Shown here: in pieces, positions 17,104 to 26,214 of the stretch
How the letters are laid out: every line of letters begins with the position of its first letter
Position numbering within the stretch: the stretch's first letter is position 1
Assembly (NCBI RefSeq): GCF_015223065.1
Contig: NZ_JADFBY010000001.1
Span: 868,001 to 932,000, forward strand
DNA length: 64,000 nucleotides
Direction of reading: 5' to 3'
DNA from: Mucilaginibacter sp. JRF
GTDB lineage: Bacteria; Bacteroidota; Bacteroidia; Sphingobacteriales; Sphingobacteriaceae
Position numbers and translations under genes: made by a program
The notes under the pieces: model-generated
Told to the model about the DNA's origin: nothing
Database searches by the model: none
What the model saw: the letters and a program-made list of their open reading frames with translations, nothing else

Positions 17104-18910
17104 TAAGCGTAGCTTAGGCGTAAACTTTGAAGGTCAGGGTATAGCTAATGTTACCTTGTGGGCACCTTTAGCTAAAAAGGTTGATCTGCTGATAGGTAAG
17201 GATAAGTTAAAACTGCCATTACATTCGGCCGAATATGGCTATTGGGAGTTAACAACTGATAAGCTAAAACCTAACGACACCTATTCGTTTTTGCTTGATG
17301 ATGAAAAGGAACGACCTGATCCGGCATCGTTAGCGCAACCCGATGGCGTGCATGGCGCATCACAAGCGCTTGACCTAAATGGTTTTAAATGGACGGATTC
17401 AGAGTGGAGCAACCCAAAGCTTAATGATTATATCTTTTATGAACTGCACATAGGCACATTTACTCCTGAAGGGACTTTTGAGGCAGCTATAGGCAGGCTT
17501 GATCATTTGGTGGAACTTGGCATTACTGCGATTGAAATAATGCCTGTGGCTCAATTTCCGGGCGAGCGAAACTGGGGTTATGATGGCGTGTTGCCTTATG
17601 CGGTTCAAAATACTTACGGTGGCGCCGAGGGGTTGATGCGTCTGGTTGATACCTGCCATGCTAAAGGTTTGGCTGTGGTGCTTGATGTAGTTTATAATCA
17701 CTTAGGCCCTGAAGGAAATTACTTTAATGATTTTGGCGCGTACTTTACTGATAAATATCATACTCCCTGGGGTAACGCCATTAATTTTGATGATGCCTGG
17801 TGCGATGCCGTTCGGCTATATTATATCGAGAATGCCCTGATGTGGTTCAGGGATTTTCATATTGATGGCTTGCGGATGGACGCCGTGCATGCTATTAAGG
17901 ATTTTAGTCCGGTGCATATTCTTAAGGAAATTAAGCAGCATGTTGATCAGTTAATAGCGCACACAGGCAGGCAATACCACCTGATAGCTGAACTTGATCT
18001 GAATGATCCCGTTTATATAAATACTTTAGATAATAATGGTTATGGTATTGATGGACAATGGATAGATGAATTTCATCATGCCCTGCGCGTAACCGCCGGT
18101 GAACCACAAACAGGTTACTATTCCGACTTTAACGGTATCGAACATCTGGCAAAATCATACAAAGATGCTTATGTGTACGATGGCATTTATTCGCCGCACA
18201 GGCTAAAGGTTTTTGGTACCAGAGCTGATAAAAATACCGGCGATCAGTTTGTGGTATTTTCCCAAAATCATGATCAGGTAGGCAACCGTATGCTGGGAGA
18301 GCGCACCAGCCAATTGGTAAATTTCGAGATGCAAAAACTGATGGCGGCGGCGGTAATGGTTAGTCCGTACATGCCAATGCTGTTTATGGGCGAGGAATGG
18401 GGCGAAACTAACCCTTTTCAATATTTCATTAGCCATACCGATAAGGACTTGATAGAAGCTGTACGAAAAGGACGAAAAGAGGAATTCAAGGCTTTCCATG
18501 CTGAAGGCGAAACACCTGATCCACAAGCGGAAGAAACCTTTAAGCGGTCGAAGCTGCAATGGGATTTATTGTCTAAACAAAAACATAAAACCATGTTCGC
18601 TTACTATCAGGAATTAATTAAAGTAAGAAAGCGATATCCGGCACTTAAGTATTTAAAAAGAAGTGATTTAAGGGTTGAGTTTGATGCGAAAGATAATACC
18701 CTTTTATTAAACCGCTGGCACGAAGATGAACAGATCTGCTGCGCTATGAACTTCTCCAAACAGCAACAAAATATTCAATTACCCGGCGGACAAGATTGGG
18801 CTATCTTGCTCAATAGTGCCGATGAAAAATGGGGCGGACAAGCTCCGGAAACTAATCCGGGAATCGTACAACCCGAATCTATCATTATATACATCAATCA
18901 CCATGTTTGA
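17084..18910 (+). CDS. treZ: Malto-oligosyltrehalose trehalohydrolase TreZ
   Basis: This 608-residue GH13 enzyme has an N-terminal CBM48/E-set domain (about 1-100) and a barrel that begins at YELHIGTFTPEGTFEAAI, the usual TreZ signature. Catalytic regions are DGLRMDAVHAI, LIAELDLND and QNHDQVGNR. It cuts the alpha-1,4 bond next to the terminal trehalose unit of maltooligosyl-trehalose and frees trehalose. The ATG at 17084 lies inside the end of glgX and its stop overlaps the next start (8-nt overlap), which points to translational coupling. Pairing with TreY in the next gene confirms the assignment. Confidence 0.95.
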   Translation: MKNPQIDKRSLGVNFEGQGIANVTLWAPLAKKVDLLIGKDKLKLPLHSAEYGYWELTTDKLKPNDTYSFLLDDEKERPDPASLAQPDGVHGASQALDLNGFKWTDSEWSNPKLNDYIFYELHIGTFTPEGTFEAAIGRLDHLVELGITAIEIMPVAQFPGERNWGYDGVLPYAVQNTYGGAEGLMRLVDTCHAKGLAVVLDVVYNHLGPEGNYFNDFGAYFTDKYHTPWGNAINFDDAWCDAVRLYYIENALMWFRDFHIDGLRMDAVHAIKDFSPVHILKEIKQHVDQLIAHTGRQYHLIAELDLNDPVYINTLDNNGYGIDGQWIDEFHHALRVTAGEPQTGYYSDFNGIEHLAKSYKDAYVYDGIYSPHRLKVFGTRADKNTGDQFVVFSQNHDQVGNRMLGERTSQLVNFEMQKLMAAAVMVSPYMPMLFMGEEWGETNPFQYFISHTDKDLIEAVRKGRKEEFKAFHAEGETPDPQAEETFKRSKLQWDLLSKQKHKTMFAYYQELIKVRKRYPALKYLKRSDLRVEFDAKDNTLLLNRWHEDEQICCAMNFSKQQQNIQLPGGQDWAILLNSADEKWGGQAPETNPGIVQPESIIIYINHHV

Positions 18911-21900
18911 TCCTGTAGCTACATATCGCATCCAATTCAATAAGGATTTTACCTTTTCGCATCTGGAGCAGATCATTCCTTACCTGAAAAAGTTCGGTAT
19001 TAAAACCCTGTATGCCTCTCCAGTTTTTGAAGCCGTGCCGGGCAGCACACATGGGTATGATGTTACCGATCCGCACCGCATAAATCCGGAGATAGGTAGT
19101 TTAAAGCAACTCAGGCAAATAAGCTTTGCATTAAAAGAGGCAGGAATGAATTGGGTACAAGATATTGTACCTAACCATATGGCCTTCGATACCAGGAATA
19201 AATGGCTGATGGATGTGCTGGAGAAAGGGAGCATGTCGGCCTACTCCGCATTTTTTGATACAGCCGGTACAAGCGAACTGTTTGAAGGCCGCATCATGGT
19301 GCCCTTTATTGGTGCTCCGTTAAGCGATGTGATCAATAAAGGCGAGCTTAAACTAGTTTATGCAAAAGGCGGCTTATCGTTAAGCTATTATGATAATCTG
19401 TACCCGGTCAATTTGCCCGGTTATCAATGGATGTTCTCGGCTATTAAAAATAAGGATGAAGCATTAAAGAAGCTATTGCAACAAATTAAACAAGTACATC
19501 AAACAGAAGATGTAAAATCCTTTGCAATAGAGTTTAATGAGTTAAAAGTTCAAATCAATTCATTATTCTCTGATAAGCAGTACAGCACTTCATTAGAAGA
19601 AGCTATCAGCGTTATAAATAGTAATAAAAAGAAGCTAACCCAGCTTGCTGATGAGCAATATTACCGCTTATGCAACTGGCAGGAAACTGATAGCCAGATC
19701 AATTTCCGTCGTTTTTTTACGGTGAATGGTTTGATATGCTTAAACATGCAAAACACGGATGTATTTGCGTATTACCATAAGTTTATTGCATCGTTATTAA
19801 AAGAGGACGTTTTCCAGGGGCTACGGGTCGATCATGTGGATGGTTTGTTTGATCCTGCCGGATATTTACAGCAACTCCGCAAACTCGCAGGTAACGAAAC
19901 TTATATCGTTGTAGAAAAGATACTCGAAAAAGGCGAGAAGCTTCCTGCCGAATGGCCAATACAAGGCGCTACGGGTTACGAATTTTTAGCTGCTGTAAAT
20001 AATTTGCTGACTGATGGCTCTAACGAAAAACAGTTCACATCGATCTACCAAAAAGTTAGCGACAAATCTAAGTTTACCGAAAGCGATATTTGGGATAAAA
20101 AGGCATACATTTTGCATAATCACATGGCGGGCGAACTTGCCAACCTTACCAAATACTTTTGTGAGCTTAACCTGATCGACGAGGAAACCTATCAGCAGAT
20201 ATCTCATGATAAACTTAAGCAGGCTATCGCCAAATTCTTGATATACTGCCCAATCTATCGCTACTATGGCAACGCCATGCCGCTACAGAGCGACGAAGCG
20301 GATAGTATAGAGCGCATATTAAAACAAGTAAAAAACAGCGACAAAGAACTCAAGCCAATTGTTAACTTATTAGAAGTAGCCCTGCTCAAACTCCCTTCAG
20401 AAAAAGGCCGAGAGTATGCCGCTAATGCCCTCAAGTTTTACCAGCGATGTATGCAGCTTACCGGGCCGCTAATGGCAAAAGGTGTGGAGGATACGCTGAT
20501 GTATACCTATAACCGTTTTGTTGGCCATAACGAGGTGGGTGATGCACAGGATGCTTTCGGTATGTCGGTTGATGATTTCCACGTGCTGATGAAGGACAGG
20601 CAACAACACTGGCCACTGGCCATGAACGGCACATCAACCCATGATACTAAGCGTGGCGAAGATGTGCGGGCAAGGTTAAACGCACTTAGTTCGATACCCG
20701 ATGTGTGGAGCAAGTTGGTTGAAAAATGGCTTAAAGAAAATTTGCAATCGCCCGAAGATAAAAAGCTTGATATTAATGATATATACCTGATATTTCAAAC
20801 CATAACAGGCGCTTACCCAATGCCGGGCGAGGGTGATGATGATTTTGAAAATCGCTTGCATCAATACCTTGAAAAAGCCCTGCGCGAGGGTAAACAACAC
20901 TCGCAATGGTCCGAGCCGGATGAGGAATACGAAACCGCGGCTAAAAATTTTGCATCAAAATTATTAGATCGAAATTCCGCTTTTTGGCAAAGCTTTGAGC
21001 CATTCTATAAACAGCTTGCCGATCATGGTATTATCAATTCATTGGTACAGGTAGCACTCAAATTTACCGCGCCCGGCGTGCCTGATATTTATCAGGGTTG
21101 CGATCGTTGGGATTTGAGTCTGGTTGATTCGGATAATCGCCGCCCGGTTGATTATAAGCTGAGCGAAGAATTGCTTACTAACACAAATCAATCCCCTGAT
21201 GAATTATGGGAAAACAGATATAATGCCGGCATCAAATTATGGCTCACCAATAGGCTATTGGCTATTAGAGCCAAGTATGCTGATCTGTTTGCTCAGGGCA
21301 AGTATATCCCGCTAAAGGTTAAGGGTAAATACAACAATCACATTATTGCCTTTGCGCGTCAACAAAAAGGGCAGTGGTTGATAACAGTTCTGCCGCTTCA
21401 TTTACCGGCTATTCAACCCGATTTTACAAAAGATGGCATTAACTGGGCATCAACAAGGGTTATCCTCCCAGCTACGGTTACTGATAAATACACCAACCAA
21501 ATTACAGGTACAATCGGCAGGGTTGAGGATAGTGAATTATATATTAAGGATATATTCAAATCGGCGATCCCGATAGCGGTGCTCAGCTTTGAACGGCCGG
21601 AGAATCCACGTGGTTCGGGTTTGCTGATGCACATTACATCGTTACCCTCAAGTTTCGGGGTGGGCGATATGGGGCCGCAAGCTACGGCATTTGCCGATGC
21701 TTTAAGTAATAGTTTGCAAAAATACTGGCAGTTACTTCCGCTTAGTCCAACGGAGATGGTGAATGCGCATTCGCCTTACAGCTCGTTCTCAAGCATGGCC
21801 GGGAATACATTATTGATCAGTCCTGAACTGCTGGCTGCCGATGGTTTGTTATCCGCTGCTGATTTAAAAGAGAATACCTTGCCATCAAAAAATGAAGCGG

Positions 21901-23102
21901 ATTACGAAGGGGCCGAGCGTATTAAAAAGCATCTGTTTAATATTGCCTGGGCCAATTTTAAAAAGCTTGACGGCGTTTTACAAAATGATTTTACCGTATT
22001 CTGCCGTGAGCAATCGGCCTGGTTAGATGATTTTGCGCTATATGTAGTTATCAAACAGCAACACGGTGGCAAACCCTGGTTCGAGTGGCATCAGGATTAT
22101 AAACAACGAAACCCCAAAGCGCTCAAAGCTTTCGCCCGCAAATATTCGGATGATATATTGAAAGCCCAATGGCTGCAATTCATCTTCGCTAAGCAGTGGA
22201 ATGGTTTGCGTTCGTATTGTAATAGCCTCGGTATAAAGCTGTTTGGTGATCTGCCTTTTTATGTGAGTTATGATTCGGTTGATGTATGGGCAAACCGCGA
22301 TATATTCAGTTTAGATGCCGATGGTAAAATGCAAGGTGTAGCCGGTGTGCCTCCCGATTATTTTAATGCCGATGGTCAGCTTTGGGGTATGCCTGTTTTT
22401 TGCTGGGATAAACTGAAGGAAACCAATTTCAAATGGTGGATCGATCGAATTAAAAAGAACATGGAATTGTTTGATCTGCTGCGTTTAGATCATTTTCGCG
22501 CATTTGCCGCTTATTGGGAGGTACCTGCCGGAGAAACAACAGCAATTAATGGTAAATGGCAACAAGGCCCCGGCAAAGATTTTTTCGAAACCCTAAAAAC
22601 CGAGCTCGGCGACCTGTCGCTAATTGCCGAAGACCTTGGCGATATTGACGACGCGGTTTACTATTTGCGCGATGAGTTTGAACTTCTCGGTATGAAGGTT
22701 TTGCAATTCGCTTTTGGCGATGAGGTTGCGAACTCAGCTTATATGCCTCACAATTATTCAGATAATTTTGTAGCATACACCGGTACGCATGATAATAATA
22801 CCACCGTTGGTTGGTATAGGCAGGATGCCAATAAAAAGATAAAGCGACAATTAACCGATTACTCAGGTGTAAAAGTAAAGGAATCAAACGTTCATGATGC
22901 TTTAACTAAACTGGCAATGGCTTCGGTAGCTAAAATCGCCATCATCCCTGTACAGGATGTATTGGGGCTTGATGAACATGCACGCATGAACACTCCCGCA
23001 TCTACAGAAAAGAATTGGTTATGGCGACTAAAGCCGGGACAGTTAGATGAAAAATACATCCAAAAACTACTTAAATATACGCTGATGTATAACCGTGTTT
23101 GA
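18903..23102 (+). CDS. treY: Fusion of malto-oligosyltrehalose synthase (TreY) and 4-alpha-glucanotransferase (MalQ)
   Basis: This is a single 1399-residue frame. Residues 1 to about 890 are TreY: FDPVATYRIQFNKDFTF, GLRVDHVDGLFDP (D310), VVEKILEKGEKLP (E338) and GTSTHDTKRGED (D581). Residues about 900-1399 are a complete GH77 MalQ: PRGSGLLMHITSLPSSFGVG, LLRLDHFRAF (D1196), LIAEDLGDI (E1243) and TGTHDNNT (D1297). TreY isomerises the reducing end of a maltodextrin to trehalose, and MalQ lengthens short maltodextrins so that TreY can use them again. The ATG at 18903 is chosen because it begins the conserved TreY N-terminus and overlaps the treZ stop by 8 nt. Both halves keep their catalytic residues and no internal stop occurs, so the fusion appears functional. 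Confidence 0.94.
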   Translation: MFDPVATYRIQFNKDFTFSHLEQIIPYLKKFGIKTLYASPVFEAVPGSTHGYDVTDPHRINPEIGSLKQLRQISFALKEAGMNWVQDIVPNHMAFDTRNKWLMDVLEKGSMSAYSAFFDTAGTSELFEGRIMVPFIGAPLSDVINKGELKLVYAKGGLSLSYYDNLYPVNLPGYQWMFSAIKNKDEALKKLLQQIKQVHQTEDVKSFAIEFNELKVQINSLFSDKQYSTSLEEAISVINSNKKKLTQLADEQYYRLCNWQETDSQINFRRFFTVNGLICLNMQNTDVFAYYHKFIASLLKEDVFQGLRVDHVDGLFDPAGYLQQLRKLAGNETYIVVEKILEKGEKLPAEWPIQGATGYEFLAAVNNLLTDGSNEKQFTSIYQKVSDKSKFTESDIWDKKAYILHNHMAGELANLTKYFCELNLIDEETYQQISHDKLKQAIAKFLIYCPIYRYYGNAMPLQSDEADSIERILKQVKNSDKELKPIVNLLEVALLKLPSEKGREYAANALKFYQRCMQLTGPLMAKGVEDTLMYTYNRFVGHNEVGDAQDAFGMSVDDFHVLMKDRQQHWPLAMNGTSTHDTKRGEDVRARLNALSSIPDVWSKLVEKWLKENLQSPEDKKLDINDIYLIFQTITGAYPMPGEGDDDFENRLHQYLEKALREGKQHSQWSEPDEEYETAAKNFASKLLDRNSAFWQSFEPFYKQLADHGIINSLVQVALKFTAPGVPDIYQGCDRWDLSLVDSDNRRPVDYKLSEELLTNTNQSPDELWENRYNAGIKLWLTNRLLAIRAKYADLFAQGKYIPLKVKGKYNNHIIAFARQQKGQWLITVLPLHLPAIQPDFTKDGINWASTRVILPATVTDKYTNQITGTIGRVEDSELYIKDIFKSAIPIAVLSFERPENPRGSGLLMHITSLPSSFGVGDMGPQATAFADALSNSLQKYWQLLPLSPTEMVNAHSPYSSFSSMAGNTLLISPELLAADGLLSAADLKENTLPSKNEADYEGAERIKKHLFNIAWANFKKLDGVLQNDFTVFCREQSAWLDDFALYVVIKQQHGGKPWFEWHQDYKQRNPKALKAFARKYSDDILKAQWLQFIFAKQWNGLRSYCNSLGIKLFGDLPFYVSYDSVDVWANRDIFSLDADGKMQGVAGVPPDYFNADGQLWGMPVFCWDKLKETNFKWWIDRIKKNMELFDLLRLDHFRAFAAYWEVPAGETTAINGKWQQGPGKDFFETLKTELGDLSLIAEDLGDIDDAVYYLRDEFELLGMKVLQFAFGDEVANSAYMPHNYSDNFVAYTGTHDNNTTVGWYRQDANKKIKRQLTDYSGVKVKESNVHDALTKLAMASVAKIAIIPVQDVLGLDEHARMNTPASTEKNWLWRLKPGQLDEKYIQKLLKYTLMYNRV

Positions 23103-23196
23103 AATTGAAAAATGGTTGCAACAATTTGTAATTTAGTGTGTTAAATCTACACACCACGTCTGCAATTAACCAATTTTCAACTTAAGTTTTACGGCC

Positions 23197-24297
23197 ATGC
23201 AAAACCTTGAACCATTCAGCAGGAGGAGTTTTTTAAAAACATTATCAATAGGTGCCGGTGCTTTGGCGCTAACACCAACGCTACAGTCGCTTATATCAAG
23301 CGATAAAAAGTTAGGTATAGCCCTCGTAGGCCTGGGTGGGTATAGCAGGGGGCAACTTGCCCCGGCATTGCTCGAAACCAAACATTGCTACCTGGCAGGT
23401 TTGGTTACCGGTACACCATCAAAGGCTGATGAATGGTCGAAGAAATACAATGTGCCCAATAAAAACATCTACAACTACTCGAATTTTGATGAGATAGCTA
23501 AAAATCCGGATATAGATATTGTGTATGTGGTGTTGCCGGTATCCATGCACAAGGAGTTTACCATTCGCGCAGCCAAAGCTGGTAAACACGTTATCTGCGA
23601 AAAGCCTATGGCGCTTAATGCCGCCGAATGTACCGAAATGATAGCTGCCTGTAAAAAGGCTAAGCGTATGCTATCCATAGGTTATCGCCTGCATTTTGAT
23701 CCGCATAATATGGAAATGATGCGCCTGGGTCAAAAAAAGGTATACGGCAAGGTTACCGCTATTGATACGGGCAATGGTTTTGTTTATCGGGGTGATCCAA
23801 ATGCCTGGCGCCTGAAAAAAGCTTTATCCGGTGGTGGCGCGCTGATGGACATGGGCGTATACTCCATACAAGGCACACGTTACACGTTAGGGCAGGAGCC
23901 GCTGTTTGTAACAGCTACTGAAGTGAAAACCAACAACGATCTGTTTGCCGAGGTTGACGAAACCATCAATTGGAAATTCGAATTTCCTGGCGGGTTGGTC
24001 ACAACCGGTAAATCAAGCTACAATAATAACTGGGGTTACCTGAAAGCCACTGCCGAAAAAGGAAATTTCTCTCTTGAACCTGCTTTTGGTTACGGAGGTA
24101 TAAAAGGCAGCACTCACCTTGGCGTAATGGAACTGCCGCAAATAAATCAGCAAGCCGCGCAAATGGATGATTTTGCGTTATGTGTGATGAACAAAAAGCC
24201 GACCCGTGTACCCGGCGAAGAAGGATTGAAGGACATGAAAGTGATAGATGCTATTTATCGCAGCATCGCATCAGGAAAAAGGGAGAGGATAGTGTAA
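23197..24297 (+). CDS. Gfo/Idh/MocA-family oxidoreductase with Tat signal
   Basis: This 366-residue protein has an N-terminal twin-arginine signal (SRRSFLK followed by a hydrophobic stretch GAGALALTPTL). A Rossmann NAD(P) domain follows (LGIALVGLGGYSRGQLAP; the EKP motif in VICEKPMAL), then the C-terminal alpha/beta oxidoreductase domain with GGGALMDMGVYSI. It resembles periplasmic glucose-fructose oxidoreductases, which keep their cofactor bound during folding and export. It follows the trehalose operon by 94 nt on the same strand but has no evident link to it. Sugar oxidation or reduction in the periplasm is likely; the exact substrate is unknown. Confidence 0.88.
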   Translation: MQNLEPFSRRSFLKTLSIGAGALALTPTLQSLISSDKKLGIALVGLGGYSRGQLAPALLETKHCYLAGLVTGTPSKADEWSKKYNVPNKNIYNYSNFDEIAKNPDIDIVYVVLPVSMHKEFTIRAAKAGKHVICEKPMALNAAECTEMIAACKKAKRMLSIGYRLHFDPHNMEMMRLGQKKVYGKVTAIDTGNGFVYRGDPNAWRLKKALSGGGALMDMGVYSIQGTRYTLGQEPLFVTATEVKTNNDLFAEVDETINWKFEFPGGLVTTGKSSYNNNWGYLKATAEKGNFSLEPAFGYGGIKGSTHLGVMELPQINQQAAQMDDFALCVMNKKPTRVPGEEGLKDMKVIDAIYRSIASGKRERIV

Positions 24298-24450
24298 CAT
24301 TTACATATCATTTATATTACTCAATATTGCCTGCCGAATAATATTTTATCGTTAAAATAAATTAAAGTACAAAATACTTCTGTATCTGAGCAAATTGGAA
24401 TAAAAAATCAATTATTTATCATTTATATAGCGTATTTGTTGCAAACATAT

Positions 24451-24481
24451 TTGAGTTGCCAGCGTTTTTTTGCTAACTTCG
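24451..24481 (+). promoter_or_regulatory. Candidate promoter of the efflux operon (TTG-N20-TAACTTCG)
   Basis: TTG at 24451-24453, a 20-nt spacer, and TAACTTCG at 24474-24481 (one mismatch to TAnnTTTG). This is the right layout for the Bacteroidota housekeeping sigma factor, just ahead of the small membrane protein gene. Confidence 0.5.
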
Positions 24482-24493
24482 TAATTGGAGGTT

Positions 24494-24883
24494 ATGCACA
24501 AAAGGTTCGCCTACATATTGTTAGCTGTAGTATGCTGGTTCAGCATCGCTATTGTATTGCCTATTTCCGGCGCACTACTTAAAAACCAATATGTTGTAAC
24601 GGCTACCAATAATTACGACAATGATCAGGTAAGTGCCGACCACATCAGCACCGTTTGTAATGACGATGCTTCCGAATCTACCAATCAAAAAAGGCTTGTC
24701 GCCCGTTTCCGTGTTCGCTTTTTAGTGAACCGTTCATTTGAACTTAATGCTGTCCAGCCAACAGGCGGAATTATCCCCGGTTTTATATCGGCACATATAA
24801 AGCATTTATTTACACGTTATTCAGTACGTAAAGCCACATTGCCGGCTTATTACGGTTTTCTCTTCAGGCTCAGTCCATTCTAA
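24494..24883 (+). CDS. Unrecognised small single-span membrane or secreted protein upstream of RND operon
   Basis: This 129-residue protein is not one I recognise. It starts at the ATG at 24494, preceded by GGAGG at 24487-24491, an unusually good Shine-Dalgarno match for this genome. The N-terminus (KRFAYILLAVVCWFSIAIVLPISGALL) is one hydrophobic span that could be a signal anchor. It is followed by a polar, Asn/Asp-rich stretch with one Cys, a basic segment (QKRLVARFRVRFLVNRS), and a C-terminal part rich in Arg and aromatics. It ends 97 nt before the membrane fusion protein gene on the same strand and has its own promoter-like site, so it may be part of or head the efflux transcript. A role in efflux is guesswork. 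Confidence 0.6.
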   Translation: MHKRFAYILLAVVCWFSIAIVLPISGALLKNQYVVTATNNYDNDQVSADHISTVCNDDASESTNQKRLVARFRVRFLVNRSFELNAVQPTGGIIPGFISAHIKHLFTRYSVRKATLPAYYGFLFRLSPF

Positions 24884-24980
24884 TACTGTTTCTTTTTCTA
24901 TCCACTAACGGTTTTGCCGCTGGTGTGCTTTGTTTTGCGCTTATGCGCGTAGTTTTTATACCAACTTTACAATCCAAACA

Positions 24981-26126
24981 ATGAAAAAGATTAAAGTTTT
25001 AGGCTATGCTATAGCCATTTCCGCGGCGGCATTCGCTGTCACGGGTTGCTCTTCAAGTGCCGCTACAGATGAGAGTGCGGAAAATACCGACACGCTTCAG
25101 TACCCTGTAATGACTTTGAAGACCACAGATACCGTACTCAAAAAATCATATGTTGCCGATATCCAGGCACATAAAAATGTAGAGATCAGGGCCCGTGTAA
25201 AAGGTTTCCTTGAAAAAATATATGTTGATGAAGGTAAACCGGTTAAAAAAGGTCAGCTTTTATTTAAAATTAACGATCAGGAATTTAAGGTAGAACTCTC
25301 AAAGGCTAAAGCAGCACTAAGCAATGCCATGGCCGATGCCAAGGCTACCGAGCTGGAAGTTGATCGTGTGAAAATGCTGGTTGAAAAAAAGGTGATCTCT
25401 AAATCAGAACTGGAAGTAGCGCAATCAAAATTAACAGCAGATAAGGCAACTATTGATGAAGCACGTTCTATGGTGCAAAGTGCGCAAAATCAGGTTACCT
25501 ATACCCAAGTGCTTGCGCCTTACGACGGTATAATTGACCGTATACCACTAAAATCGGGTAGTTTGATTGATGAGGGTACGTTACTCACCAGCCTGTCAGA
25601 TATTAGCTCTATGTACGCTTACTTTAGTTTTCCTGAAAATGAGTACCTGCGCTATGTGCGTACCATGAAAACCTCGCCTGATAAAACAAGCAGCCAGGTC
25701 ACATTGGTATTGGCCGATGGTGTAGAGTTCCCTCAAAAGGGGCAGATAGAAACCGTTGAGAGCGAAATAGAGCAAACTACAGGTTCAATAAACTTCCGTG
25801 CACGTTTCCCTAATCCACAGGGTTTATTAAGGCACGGCGCTACCGGTAAACTATATATTTCTACAAAGGCCGAAAAAGTGGTTATGATACCACAGCAATC
25901 GGTATTTGATATTCAGGATAAGAGTTATGTTTACGTGGTTGATAAGGATAACAAACTGCACATGCAGGCGTTTACCCCGTTAACCCGTTTTTCTCATTAC
26001 TACATTGTAAAGGATGGCCTAAAACCGGGTGACAACATCCTGTACGAAGGCACACAAAACGTACGCGACGGAATGGTGATAAAACCAAAACAAGTTGCTA
26101 AGGATGCTTTGATTGCAATGCAATAA
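24981..26126 (+). CDS. RND efflux periplasmic adaptor (membrane fusion protein), lipoprotein
   Basis: This 381-residue protein has a lipoprotein signal (AAFAVTGC, Cys23). The ATG at 24981 is chosen over upstream in-frame codons because it begins this signal peptide. The order is typical of AcrA/MexA-type adaptors: a lipoyl half (VEIRARVKGFLEKIYVDEGKPVKKGQ), a coiled-coil hairpin (about 95-160, rich in Ala, Glu and Lys), the second lipoyl half (TYTQVLAPYDGIIDRIPLKSG), and beta-barrel and membrane-proximal domains. It joins the inner-membrane pump to the outer-membrane channel encoded next. Substrates cannot be read from sequence. Confidence 0.93.
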   Translation: MKKIKVLGYAIAISAAAFAVTGCSSSAATDESAENTDTLQYPVMTLKTTDTVLKKSYVADIQAHKNVEIRARVKGFLEKIYVDEGKPVKKGQLLFKINDQEFKVELSKAKAALSNAMADAKATELEVDRVKMLVEKKVISKSELEVAQSKLTADKATIDEARSMVQSAQNQVTYTQVLAPYDGIIDRIPLKSGSLIDEGTLLTSLSDISSMYAYFSFPENEYLRYVRTMKTSPDKTSSQVTLVLADGVEFPQKGQIETVESEIEQTTGSINFRARFPNPQGLLRHGATGKLYISTKAEKVVMIPQQSVFDIQDKSYVYVVDKDNKLHMQAFTPLTRFSHYYIVKDGLKPGDNILYEGTQNVRDGMVIKPKQVAKDALIAMQ

Positions 26127-26214
26127 GCAAAGCATCCGGTGCTATAATTTGTATTTGCGCCCTTTGTTAAAAAGGTGCGCCTGAGTTTATTGTGTACATC
26201 TTTCTGAAACTGAT

